NCBI RefSeq assembly: GCF_014649855.1
Contig: NZ_BMTV01000033.1
Location: forward strand, 16,981-80,980
Reading direction: 5' to 3'
Length of the DNA: 64,000 bases
From: Streptomyces roseolus
GTDB lineage: Bacteria > Actinomycetota > Actinomycetes > Streptomycetales > Streptomycetaceae
Under the pieces are notes generated by a model that did not search any database, was not told where the DNA came from, and saw only the letters and a program-made list of their open reading frames with translations. The stretch's first letter is position 1, and each line of letters starts with the position of its first letter. The position numbers and the translations under genes were made by a program. Positions 25,880-34,097 of this stretch are shown here, in pieces.

Positions 25880-27931
25880 TTACGGGGTCCAGTCGCCCAG
25901 CCAGTCCGCGACCTCCTGGGAGGCGGCCTGGGCCGCGGTCAGGTGGGGGCGGTCGGAGCTCTGCGGGCCGGCCCCCGGGCCGGTGTTCATGTACTCGGCG
26001 AAGCGGTCCTCCTTCCAGGAGAACCCGCCCATGTCGGTCCAGGGCGTGCGCTTGATCGCCGCGCTCAGCTCGGAGTTGCGGACGGTGGTCTGGGGGTCCG
26101 CCGTGGTGTCGCCGCCGGGGTGCCAGTTGCGGCCGAGGTGGAAGGAGCCCGCGGTCACGTCACCGTTGATCGTGGAGCGGTTGATGAGGATGCCCTTGCG
26201 GCCGGCCGGGGTGCTGGGGGCGGTGACGTACCCGGCCGAGGTGCCGTCCCAGCGCTTCTTCAGGGTGATGACCGACCGGTCGATCACGGCGGTGGCACGG
26301 CCGAAGACGAAGTCGACGTTGCCGACGACGTAGGAGTTCGTCATGTAGACGCGGCCGGGCTTGTCCTTCGCCGCGGTCTCCAGCTCCAGGGTGTCCTGGT
26401 CACCGGTGACGATGAGGCTGTCCAGCACGATCCTGTCGGCCGTCGTGAGCAGCGCCACCGCCTGGTGGCCCGTCAGGGACTGGTGGGCGGCCTCGTCGAA
26501 GTCGTTGGAGACGGTGAGGTTGCGGAGGTGGGAGTCGTCCGAGCGGACGGCGACGGTGGCGCTCCCGGGAGTGCCGTACGTCCCCGAACCGTCGGGCTTG
26601 GGCATGCCGGCCGCGTTCCCGTACACGATGACCGTGTCCTTGCGGCTCGCGCCCGAACCCTGGATGGTGACGTGCGGCTTGTTCGCCGGAACGCTCACCG
26701 TCTCGCGGTACGTGCCCGGCTTCACGGAGATGACGACGCGGCCGGTGTTGCCGGCGGGTACGGCGTCCACCGCGGCCTGGACCGTCCGGTACTGGCCGGT
26801 GCCGTCCTTGGCGACGGTCAGGGTGGCGGCGGCCGCTTCGGCGGCGGTGGCGACCTTGCCCACGGCCGCCCTCGGGCCGGACCCCGCCTTCACCCGTGCC
26901 GGTACGTCGGCGGCCGCGTCCGCCGTGTAGGCGTAGTGCGCCTTCGGGTCGAAGGCCGTCCCGCCGCTCTCGTTGCGGCCGCTGGTGCCGGAGAAGAGGT
27001 TGCCGCGCTGGACCAGGGCGGCGGTGGCGTCCTTGATGACGGGGTTGCGGACGCCCTGGAAGTACGAGTTCTCCAGGACCATCCGCGTCCGGCCGCGGGC
27101 GTAGTTGCCGTAGGCGGAGGTGATGGCGGTGCCGGCCACGTCCTCCAGGTAGTTGTTGTAGAGGTGGGCGTGGGCGGCGTTGTCCGTCGACGGGTTGCGC
27201 TGCTCCGTCTCGCGGATCCAGTTGTGGTGGACGGTGATGTCGGTGACCAGGTTCTCGGTCCAGCCGATGCCGAAGGCCTTGTTGGCGTTGTTCAGCCTGT
27301 TCCAGGAGACCGTCACGTACGTGCTGTCCTTGCGGACGTCGATCAGGCCGTCGGCGGTGTGCCGGAGATCGTTGTGGTCGATCCACACGTGGTGGGCGCC
27401 GTCCATCTGGACGGCGTCGAAGTCGTGTTCCTTGTCGTTCCACACGCCCTGGTACGAGTCCCGGATGGTCAGGTTCCGGATGATCACGTTGTGCACGCCC
27501 TGGCCCAGGAAGAACCCGCCGCCGACGATGTGCCCGGAGGTTCCGGAACCGATGATCGTCTTGTCCGAGGCGACCTTGATCTCCTTGCCGACGGGGGCCA
27601 CGGTGATGGCGCCGGCGACGACGATGACGTACGGCTCGGCGGCGGTCGCGTACTTCTCCAGGTCGGCGAGCGACGTGACGGTGACGGTCCTTCCGTTCCG
27701 TCCGCCGTACGTACCGTTCTGCCCGAGGGCGTCGACCGAGGCGAAGCCGTCGGCGGCGTCGGCCGCCCCTGCGGGCACCTCGGCCGCGACGGCCCTGTCG
27801 CCCTCGCCCGGTCCCAGGCCGAACACGGACCCGTAGGCCAGAACGCCGGCAGCGGCCAGCGCCATCGGCAGCCCCAGCGCCAGAGCCTTGCGGGGCCTGC
27901 GGTGACGCGCGGCGCGGTGGTGGGAGGTCAT
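25880..27931 (-). CDS. Secreted bifunctional pectate lyase (PL1) - pectinesterase (CE8)
   Basis: A 683-residue exported enzyme. A basic N-terminus and hydrophobic helix (KALALGLPMALAAAGVLAYG, about residues 14-33) form a signal peptide. PL1 occupies ~60-335, with WIDHNDLRHTADGLIDV and VTVSWNRL marking the Ca-binding and catalytic side of the beta-helix. CE8 pectin methylesterase follows from LTVAKDGTGQYRTVQAAV (about 368), with catalytic motifs GDQDTLEL (about 512), GNVDFVFGRA (about 537) and LGRNWHPGG (about 600). De-esterification by CE8 would create the unmethylated polygalacturonate that PL1 cleaves. ATG at 27931 has a GGA-rich leader. Confidence 0.9.
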   Translation of the reverse strand: MTSHHRAARHRRPRKALALGLPMALAAAGVLAYGSVFGLGPGEGDRAVAAEVPAGAADAADGFASVDALGQNGTYGGRNGRTVTVTSLADLEKYATAAEPYVIVVAGAITVAPVGKEIKVASDKTIIGSGTSGHIVGGGFFLGQGVHNVIIRNLTIRDSYQGVWNDKEHDFDAVQMDGAHHVWIDHNDLRHTADGLIDVRKDSTYVTVSWNRLNNANKAFGIGWTENLVTDITVHHNWIRETEQRNPSTDNAAHAHLYNNYLEDVAGTAITSAYGNYARGRTRMVLENSYFQGVRNPVIKDATAALVQRGNLFSGTSGRNESGGTAFDPKAHYAYTADAAADVPARVKAGSGPRAAVGKVATAAEAAAATLTVAKDGTGQYRTVQAAVDAVPAGNTGRVVISVKPGTYRETVSVPANKPHVTIQGSGASRKDTVIVYGNAAGMPKPDGSGTYGTPGSATVAVRSDDSHLRNLTVSNDFDEAAHQSLTGHQAVALLTTADRIVLDSLIVTGDQDTLELETAAKDKPGRVYMTNSYVVGNVDFVFGRATAVIDRSVITLKKRWDGTSAGYVTAPSTPAGRKGILINRSTINGDVTAGSFHLGRNWHPGGDTTADPQTTVRNSELSAAIKRTPWTDMGGFSWKEDRFAEYMNTGPGAGPQSSDRPHLTAAQAASQEVADWLGDWTP

Positions 27932-28390
27932 GTGCACTGTCCGTTTCCGTGGAGGGAGTGGTCGACCTCCTGTCGCCACCGGGGACGGAAAGGTTGCCGG
28001 GCCGGTGAAAGATGGTCGAGGAAGTCTCCCGAGCTGCGCCGTGCGGCGCGATCCGGTCTCGGGCAGCCCGGTGTCCCGTGTCCCCGGCCGAGGCGACGCC
28101 GCAGGCCGCCGTGACCGCGGCTGCCCCGGGCCGGGCCGCCCCCGTCCGGGCCCGACGTACGCGGGGAGCAGCGTCCCTGACCTGGCTTGATTCACTCGCA
28201 GGGGAACGTGACCGAACAGCAGGGGCACTGTGGTGACTGCTCTCCGGGGCGGGCAGGTGGTCGGTCGGCTCATCGGTTGTGTGACGAGATGTCATAGGGG
28301 ACGTTCGGGTGGCGTCCGTCTTGAGCCGCAACCGACCGTGGCGCACCCGTAGTCGTCTGCCGCAGTGGCATGACGACCAAGGAGGCACCT
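27932..28390. other. Divergent intergenic region upstream of pectin enzyme
   Basis: About 460 bases between the pectinase and the small gene at 28391. I see promoter-like fragments (TTGATT near 28190, CATAGG near 28296) but no convincing pair, no dyad matching the LacI-type operator of the PL8 gene, and no gene. Confidence 0.4.
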
Positions 28391-28729
28391 GTGACTGGTT
28401 TTCAGGCTTTCACTTCGAGCACCGCGGGTCTGATGGACCTCGACCCGTACCGCTTCCCCGCCGCACTCGTCGACGACCTGCCGGAGCCGGCGTCGACCGC
28501 CTGCCGCGCCATGGAGCCCGGCACGACCTCTCCGCCCGCACCCGACCCCGCGGGCCGCCTGTTCTCGCCCCTCGAGCCGGCCGACCATCGTCGCCTCGAA
28601 CTGCACGCCGCCCTCACCACCGCGGGCATCGCGCCCCGGCCCGGTGATCTCGACGCCATCGAGGCGCTGTGCAGGCTGGACGACACCACCCACGCCGCGC
28701 TCCGGCGGTGGATCAGCCGCGCCGCCTGA
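28391..28729 (+). CDS. Hypothetical protein (112 aa)
   Basis: An unrecognised 112-residue protein. GTG at 28391 is preferred to ATG at 28370 because a perfect AAGGAGG site ends 6 nt before it. The N-terminal half is Pro-rich and disordered. The C-terminal half (RRLELHAALTTAGIAPRPGDLDAIEALCRLDDTTHAALRRWISRA) looks like a compact helical bundle of roughly 45 residues. No transmembrane helix or signal is present. Stand-alone gene. Confidence 0.65.
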   Translation: MTGFQAFTSSTAGLMDLDPYRFPAALVDDLPEPASTACRAMEPGTTSPPAPDPAGRLFSPLEPADHRRLELHAALTTAGIAPRPGDLDAIEALCRLDDTTHAALRRWISRAA

Positions 28730-28785
28730 CCCGCACGGCAGGTGACTCCGGCGGCACCCGACGCCGAGGCACGGACGCGCGATGA

Positions 28786-29079
28786 CGCCGGCGCCTGCGA
28801 GCCCGGCGGCCGCGGGCCGGTGGTGCGGTCCCCACGGCCGGCGGGCGCGTCGGCAGACACCACCTGCCGCCGCCCTGGGGCCTCGGCATCTCGGTCGGCG
28901 CCCGGGGCGAGAAGGCCCGCGTCACGATGCGGTTCCGCGTGGAGGATTCGTTCCTCGCGACGGCGTACCGCCGCTTCACCCTGGCCGTCACCGGGAACGA
29001 ACCCGTCGAGGACCAGGTCCGTCGGTTCGTCGGACGTATCGACACGTCCGACCCGCGTTCGACCGCCCCGTCCGACTGA
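28786..29079 (+). pseudogene. Coding-like fragment without a good start
   Basis: This frame shows strong third-position GC bias and a protein-like translation (PPPWGLGISVGARGEKARVTM, then RFRVEDSFLATAYRRFTLAV), ending at TGA 29077-29079. No ATG or GTG precedes ATG 28927, which would give only 50 residues and has a poorly placed ribosome site. It may be the 3' remnant of a decayed gene or a short real gene. Confidence 0.35.
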
Positions 29080-29142
29080 TCCGCTCCCGGTGCGCCGAGC
29101 CGGCCGTCCGGGCGGCGCGGTCAGGCCACCGGGGTCACCGCG

Positions 29143-30078
29143 TCATTCCGTCCTCCACGGCCTGAGCTTCTCGGGGTTGAGCACGGCCCAGATCCGGCGG
29201 ATCCGGCCGTCCGCGATGTCGAACGCGTACACCGACACGACCGTGCCGTCCAGGTGGGCCGCCAGGCCGGGCTGCCCGTTGACCGTGCGCTCCCGGAGCG
29301 CGAGGCGGCCCGGAAGGGTCCGCTCGGCGAAGAAGCGGGCGATCCGTTCGGCGCCCTCGATCGGATGGAGCAGCGCCGTGACGAGTCCGCCGCCGTCCCC
29401 GACCGCGGTGGCGTCGGGGTCGAGCAGGCCGATGAGGGCGCTGATGTCCGCGGCCTGCCACGCCAGCTTGAAATCTCGGACGACACCGGCCCGTTGGGCC
29501 GAAGGCGACAGGGGTGCCCGTGAGGCGTCGATACGGCGCCGGGCCGAGGCGGCCAGCTGGCGGCAGGCCGCCGGTGTGCGGCCGACGATGTCGGCGACCT
29601 CACCGAAGGGGTAGCGGAAGACGTCGTGGAGGACGAACGCCACGCGTTCCGCCGGCGTCATCGATTCGAGCACGACGAGGAAGGCCATGCCGACCGACTC
29701 GTCGAGCGTGACGCGGTCGACCGGATCGGCCGTACCGTCGTGCGCGCTGCCGGCCGGCCACTCGGCGTGCGCGGGCAGCGGTTCGGGCACCCACTCCCCC
29801 ACGTAACGCTCCCGTCGTGCCCTGGCCGAGCGCAGCACGTCGAGGCAGATGCGGCCGGCGACCTTGGTCAGCCATCCCCCCGGGGACGTCACCGCCTCCC
29901 GTTGCCGCGCCGGCATCGCGTACCAGCGGGCGTACGTCTCCTGTACGACGTCCTCGGCCTCGGCCAGGGAGCCCAGCATCCGGTACGCGAGGTTGACCAG
30001 CCGGCGGCGCTCGGCCGCGAGCGCCCTCGTCGTCGAGTCCTGTCGGCCGTCCTGGGGCGCGGTCGCGCGGTACGTCAT
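29143..30078 (-). CDS. ECF41-type RNA polymerase sigma factor with C-terminal SnoaL domain
   Basis: A 311-residue sigma factor. Region 2 is RRRLVNLAYRMLGSLAEAEDVVQETYARWY (about 24-53), followed by GGWLTKVAGRICLDVLRSARARRERYVGEW, diagnostic of the SigJ/ECF41 group. Region 4 HTH is near residues 130-185. The C-terminal ~120 residues are an NTF2/SnoaL-like domain with the group motifs DGGG (about 229) and a terminal NPEKL corresponding to NPDKL. In studied ECF41 members this fused domain controls sigma activity in place of an anti-sigma factor. Its promoter region is shared with the divergent SnoaL-like gene. Confidence 0.92.
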   Translation of the reverse strand: MTYRATAPQDGRQDSTTRALAAERRRLVNLAYRMLGSLAEAEDVVQETYARWYAMPARQREAVTSPGGWLTKVAGRICLDVLRSARARRERYVGEWVPEPLPAHAEWPAGSAHDGTADPVDRVTLDESVGMAFLVVLESMTPAERVAFVLHDVFRYPFGEVADIVGRTPAACRQLAASARRRIDASRAPLSPSAQRAGVVRDFKLAWQAADISALIGLLDPDATAVGDGGGLVTALLHPIEGAERIARFFAERTLPGRLALRERTVNGQPGLAAHLDGTVVSVYAFDIADGRIRRIWAVLNPEKLRPWRTE

Positions 30079-30118
30079 CGTCCTGAGGCTCCTCGGTCGG
30101 ATCTTCCTTCACCGTGAT

Positions 30119-30179
30119 GACGTGGCAGCGCCCCGGAATGTGAGGCGGCCCGCCTCACATTCCGCCGGGCCGTCCCGTC
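30119..30179. promoter_or_regulatory. Symmetric divergent ECF41-type promoter
   Basis: A perfect 14-bp inverted repeat (CGGAATGTGAGGCG at 30134-30147, complement at 30151-30164, 3-bp centre) places CCTCACA on both strands: plus 30153-30159 and minus 30145-30139. From each, exactly 16 bp downstream, is CGTC (plus 30176-30179; minus 30122-30119). This matches the published ECF41 promoter form TGTCACA-N16-CGTC except for the first two -35 bases. One element therefore appears to serve the sigma gene itself and the SnoaL-like gene. Confidence 0.75.
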
Positions 30180-30303
30180 GTACCCGGTGAAGGAACGCGA
30201 CGGAAGCGGGCGGAGGTCGTACGCCATGGAAGCCGCCGTGCTCAAGGCCGGCCGCGCCGCCCGCCTCCCTTCCCGCAGCACACCCTCACCGAAGGAGTAC
30301 ACG

Positions 30304-30747
30304 ATGACCACCACCAGCGAGTCCGAGGTCCGAGCTCTTCTGGCGAGCCGTGCCGACGCCCAGCAGTCCAAGGACATCGACCGGCTCATGTCGTTCTACG
30401 CCTCCGGCGCCGTCTACTACGACGTCGTCCCGCCCCTGCGGTTCACGGGAACCGGGGAGATCCGGCGGAACTTCCTGCGCTGGTTCGACGGGTACGTCGG
30501 CGGGATCGGCCTGGAGACGCACGACCTCACCCTCGTGACCGGCGGGGACACCGCGTTCGCGCACATGCTCCACCGCGACTCGGGAGAGCGGAAGGGCGGG
30601 CTCCAGGCCTCGATATGGGTCCGGGAGAGCGTCTGCCTCCGCAAGTCCGGCGGCACCTGGTCGATCACGCACGAGCACGTCTCGATCCCCGTCGACCCGG
30701 CCACCATGACGGTCTGGCTCCCGTCCGACAAGGACCAGCTCGCCTGA
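30304..30747 (+). CDS. SnoaL-like (NTF2 fold) protein, probable ECF41 target
   Basis: A 147-residue NTF2-fold protein. VRALLASRADAQQSKDIDRLMSFYASGAVYYDVVPPL forms the helical cone and first strand. FTGTGEIRRNFLRWFDGYVGG and GDTAFAHMLHRDSG follow, then a closing TWSITHEHVSIPVD. Such proteins bind or isomerise small hydrophobic ligands. ATG at 30304 follows a perfect AAGGAG; GTG at 30187 would add 39 residues unrelated to the fold. It is divergent from the ECF41 gene across the symmetric promoter. It has the same fold as the sigma factor's own regulatory tail. Confidence 0.85.
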   Translation: MTTTSESEVRALLASRADAQQSKDIDRLMSFYASGAVYYDVVPPLRFTGTGEIRRNFLRWFDGYVGGIGLETHDLTLVTGGDTAFAHMLHRDSGERKGGLQASIWVRESVCLRKSGGTWSITHEHVSIPVDPATMTVWLPSDKDQLA

Positions 30748-30888
30748 CCCCGTCCGAGCCCGCGGCCGCGCCGTCGGCCCGGTGGCCGCCGCGTCCTGGG
30801 TTTTCCCGTCGTTTCCCAGCGTGGCCGATGAGTTCGCGGCGTGCGGGCGGTCCACACTCGTGACACCCCCAGCAGGAAGGACACCGCC

Positions 30889-31494
30889 ATGTCGGAGCTT
30901 CTCGTCGACTTCATCACCTCCCTCGACGGCTACGCGTCGGGAGAGGGGTGGCCCGGCTTCTGGGGACTGGAGGGTCCGGAGTACCTCGCGTGGCTCGGCG
31001 AGCAGCCCGAGGCCACGTACCTCATGGGAGCGAACACCTACCGTCTGATGTCGGGCTTCGCGGCGGGCGAGGTCCCGGCGGGCCAGGACGAGTTCCGGCC
31101 CGAGGAGGAGGCGTCCGTCGACGAGCTCACACGAGCCTCCAAGGTGGTCTTCTCCTCTTCCCTCGACGAGCCCCTGACCTGGTCCAACTGCACGCTCGTC
31201 CGCGACGACGCCGTCGAGGCGGTCCGCGCCATGAAGGCGACCGGCTCGGGGCTCCTCAGCACGATCGGCAGCCTCGGCCTCTCCCGGTCCCTGCTGCGGG
31301 CCGGTCTCGTCGACCGCTTCCGGGTCGTGATGTTCCCGGTGATCACCGGGGCCACCGGCGAGGAACGCATCTACGACGGCTATCCGGACGTCGCCCTGGA
31401 GATGACCGACCACCGCACCTTCGACGGCCGCATCCAGCTGGTCGAGTACAAGCCGCGCGTGCTGGACCACCCGCCGCTCGGCGCGCCCGCCTGA
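30889..31494 (+). CDS. Dihydrofolate reductase-like (RibD C-terminal) protein
   Basis: A 201-residue stand-alone member of the DHFR/RibD-C family that binds NADPH. The N-terminus LLVDFITSLDGYASGEGWPG, TYLMGANTYRLMSGF near 44-58, and LLSTIGSLGLSRSLLRAGLVDRFRVVMFPVI near 117-147 are typical. AGGAAGGA precedes ATG 30889. Family members reduce various substrates or are uncharacterised; a role in folate is not implied. It lies 142 bp after the SnoaL-like gene in the same orientation and may share its ECF41 promoter. Confidence 0.82.
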   Translation: MSELLVDFITSLDGYASGEGWPGFWGLEGPEYLAWLGEQPEATYLMGANTYRLMSGFAAGEVPAGQDEFRPEEEASVDELTRASKVVFSSSLDEPLTWSNCTLVRDDAVEAVRAMKATGSGLLSTIGSLGLSRSLLRAGLVDRFRVVMFPVITGATGEERIYDGYPDVALEMTDHRTFDGRIQLVEYKPRVLDHPPLGAPA

Positions 31495-31589
31495 CCCCCG
31501 GCCGGTCCTGCGGCGGACCGCCGTGGCTCGGCGGCGCGAGGCGGTCTCCCGTTCCGGGCCCGCCCCGGCCGCGGTGCCTCGTCCGCCGT

Positions 31590-32813
31590 CTAACGAGGAC
31601 CCGATCGGGTGCCTCCCGCTGGCAGCGCGTCGCGGAGTCGCCGGGAGCGCAGGACCAGGAGGAGCTCGAAGCGGCGGTCGGGGTCGTCCAGGGCGTCGCC
31701 CCACAGTTCCCGGATCTGGCGGAGGCGGTAGCGGGCGGTCTGGGGGTGGACGCCGAGGCGGCCGGCCACTTCGGGGGCGCCGCCGGAGGTCTCGATCCAG
31801 GCCAGGAGGGTCTCGGCGAGGCGCCGGGCCTGGGCGGGGGCGACGTCGTTCAGGGGGGTGAGGCACCGCGCGGCCGCGGCGTCGATCAGGTCGCGGGAGG
31901 GGAGCAGGAGCAGTTCCTCCGTGCGGTCGGTGCAGTGCTGCACCTCGCCGTGCGGCAGCAGGCCCTCCTCCGTCAGGGCGACGGCGGTCTCCGCCCAGCG
32001 CAGGGAGGCCACGGCGGAGGCGAGGGGCACGGTCGGACCGATGGCCCCCGACCAGCCGGCGGTGGCGTGGCGGACGTGGTCGACGCGGCCGGCGGTGTCC
32101 GGGTCGGGGATGACCATGCGGGGCTGTTCGCTCTCCATGTCGAGGAGGACCCCCCGGCCGAGGGCGGGGGCCACGGCCTCCCGCGCGGGCCGGATGAGGA
32201 GCCCGACGGCGACGGTGGCCGGAAGCTCCCAGCCGACCCGCGCGGCGCGCTCCCCGAGGGCCTGGGCGGGGTCGGCGTGCGGGCCGGACAGGAGCCGGTC
32301 GATCAGCCTGCGCTGGAGGCGCAGGCGTTCGCCCTCCTGGCGGGCCGCCGCTTCGGCGTAGCCGCGTACCGACTGTTCCACCAGACCGTCCAGGTACTTG
32401 AATCCGGACTCGGCGAGTTCGTACATGGCGGGTGCGGCGATGTCGACCTGCTGGCCGATCTCGGCGAACCGGCGCCAGGCCAGGCGTACGCCGAGGCGGT
32501 AGACGGCCTGGAGGGAGTCCAGGCTGCGTCCGTTCAGGCCCTCGCCGCGGCCGAACTCCTGGAAGACCTCGGACGGCACGCGCGGGTCGGCGGCGCCGGA
32601 CGCGAGGTGGTGGACGAAGCCCTCGATGGCCCGCCGGATCCCGACGAGGGCCTTCGGTTCGCCGGACTCCCCCTCGACGAGGCGCAGTTCGGGGAACTCC
32701 TGGCGAATGGCGCGGAGGATCTCGTGGGCCAGGGCGGACGATTCGGCCAGGGCGACGTCGGCGAACCGGTCCATCTGCGGCTGGGGCACCTCACTCCAGG
32801 CGAGTCGGGTCAT
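31590..32813 (-). CDS. PucR family transcriptional regulator
   Basis: A 407-residue PucR-type activator. A long N-terminal sensory region (residues ~1-170) and GGDEF-like middle precede a C-terminal PucR HTH: LAETLLAWIETSGGAPEVAGRLGVHPQTARYRLRQIRELWGDAL (about 345-388). PucR proteins often activate purine, amino-acid or secondary-metabolite genes. ATG at 32813 overlaps the stop of the upstream 50-residue gene by ATGA, so translation is coupled. The target genes are not evident. Confidence 0.85.
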   Translation of the reverse strand: MTRLAWSEVPQPQMDRFADVALAESSALAHEILRAIRQEFPELRLVEGESGEPKALVGIRRAIEGFVHHLASGAADPRVPSEVFQEFGRGEGLNGRSLDSLQAVYRLGVRLAWRRFAEIGQQVDIAAPAMYELAESGFKYLDGLVEQSVRGYAEAAARQEGERLRLQRRLIDRLLSGPHADPAQALGERAARVGWELPATVAVGLLIRPAREAVAPALGRGVLLDMESEQPRMVIPDPDTAGRVDHVRHATAGWSGAIGPTVPLASAVASLRWAETAVALTEEGLLPHGEVQHCTDRTEELLLLPSRDLIDAAAARCLTPLNDVAPAQARRLAETLLAWIETSGGAPEVAGRLGVHPQTARYRLRQIRELWGDALDDPDRRFELLLVLRSRRLRDALPAGGTRSGPR

Positions 32814-32962
32814 CGGCTCGCCGGGGTGGTCTCGTAGGTGACCAGGGGGACGTTGGGCTGCTCCGGGACGCCGTCGAGCAGGGACACGATCCCGAAGGAG
32901 GCGCCCACGGCGCACATCGCGGCGATCACGACGGTTCCTGTTGCTGCGATCAGTCTGCGCAT
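32810..32962 (-). CDS. 50-residue membrane peptide coupled to PucR gene
   Basis: A small gene: ATG 32962 to TGA 32810-32812. The product begins MRRLIAATGTVVIAAMCAVG and has one hydrophobic helix (residues 4-29) followed by a short outer tail rich in Pro and Thr, so it is a single-pass membrane peptide or a signal-anchored secreted peptide. Its stop overlaps the PucR ATG by 4 bp. This suggests co-translation and possibly a signal partner of the regulator. I do not recognise a family. Confidence 0.6.
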   Translation of the reverse strand: MRRLIAATGTVVIAAMCAVGASFGIVSLLDGVPEQPNVPLVTYETTPASR

Positions 32963-33028
32963 GGTGTCGGGTCAGCTCCTCGCTGGAGACGTCCCCTTCC
33001 CGGCCGGCCCCCACGCCGACCGACAGTG

Positions 33029-33068
33029 TTGACAGTACATTGACATCTCGTCAAGTGCTGCCTAGCGT
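33029..33068 (+). promoter_or_regulatory. Sigma-70-like promoter with TTGACA repeats for the DUF3068 gene
   Basis: TTGACA at 33040-33045 is 17 bp from TAGCGT at 33063-33068, a near-consensus housekeeping promoter for the gene at 33144. A second TTGACA lies 11 bp upstream (33029-33034). TTGAC-N5-GTCAA (33040-33054) is an inverted repeat that gives a minus-strand TTGACG facing the PucR operon. Confidence 0.7.
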
Positions 33069-33143
33069 CTTCGGCCACAAGGACCTCGACCGGGTCCTGG
33101 GGTCCGTGCGTCTCCGTGAGCGTTCTCGAAACTGGAGTCCCGG

Positions 33144-34097
33144 ATGCGCCGTACCGCTTCGCCCTTGTCCCTGATCCTGCTGGGAACAGGGGTCTTCCTG
33201 CTGGTCCTCGCGCCGCTGCTGGTGGCGCACGTCCTGCCGGAGGCGAAACGCACTCCGCTCGACGTCGACACGACGACCGTCTTCACGGGCACCGGCAGCT
33301 ACTTCGACACCGCGCTGCTGGAGACCGTGGACGACCGGCGGATCACCATCACCCGACAGGTCCGCGGCGACGTCGCCGACGGCGTGCGCGGCGGGAAGGC
33401 CGTGTGGGACGTGTCCACGTCGGTGGACACCGACGCCACCCTGCCCGCCACCGACACCCGCGACTCGCTCCAGTGGACCCTGGAACGCTGGGTCACGGAC
33501 CGGCGGACCAACGAGCCGGCGCACTGCTGCGGCGAGTCGCCCGTCTTCGACGGCGAGGCGTACCTGAAGTTCCCCTTCGACGTCGAACGGCGTGACTACC
33601 GCTGGTGGGACGGCACGCTCGGCGGCGTCGTCCTCCTCCGTCACACGGGCCCCGGCACCGTGCAGGGGCATCGCGGGCTGCGTTTCACCGGCACCGTCCC
33701 CGCCACCCGCACGGGCGTGCGCCAGGTCCCGGGGAAGCTCGTCGGCCTGCCGGAGCGGCCGCAGGTCCTCGCCGAGGAGTGGTACGAGAACACCGGCATC
33801 GAGCTGGTGGTGGACCAGCCCACCGGCCGGATCCTGTACGCGGCCATCGGGCCCCGGAAGACGCTGCGCGCCCCGGAGGCGGACGAGGACGCCGTCGTCC
33901 TGCTCGCCAGTGACAAGATCGCCTTCACCGAGGCGACCCAGCGCCGGCAGGTGGAGCTGGCGGCGTCGGACGGCAAGAGGCTCAAGCTGCTCGGCAGCGT
34001 CGTCCCGGCGGTGTCCGGGCTGCTCGGTGCGCTGCTCGCGCTGGTCGGCGGGATCCTGGTGGCGCGCGGGCGCGTCCGCCCGGTGGCGCGCGACTGA
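33144..34097 (+). CDS. DUF3068 (PorA-like family) membrane protein
   Basis: A 317-residue protein with an N-terminal transmembrane anchor (SLILLGTGVFLLVLAPLLVA, about 8-27), a ~250-residue extracytoplasmic beta-rich domain and a C-terminal helix (SVVPAVSGLLGALLALVGGILVA, about 283-305) with an Arg-rich inner end. DUF3068 proteins in Corynebacterium and Mycobacterium (NCgl2760/MSMEG_0317) are needed for lipomannan maturation and lipoarabinomannan synthesis. The glycosyltransferase/AftD cluster that follows in the same orientation makes an analogous envelope-glycan role plausible here. Confidence 0.82.
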   Translation: MRRTASPLSLILLGTGVFLLVLAPLLVAHVLPEAKRTPLDVDTTTVFTGTGSYFDTALLETVDDRRITITRQVRGDVADGVRGGKAVWDVSTSVDTDATLPATDTRDSLQWTLERWVTDRRTNEPAHCCGESPVFDGEAYLKFPFDVERRDYRWWDGTLGGVVLLRHTGPGTVQGHRGLRFTGTVPATRTGVRQVPGKLVGLPERPQVLAEEWYENTGIELVVDQPTGRILYAAIGPRKTLRAPEADEDAVVLLASDKIAFTEATQRRQVELAASDGKRLKLLGSVVPAVSGLLGALLALVGGILVARGRVRPVARD

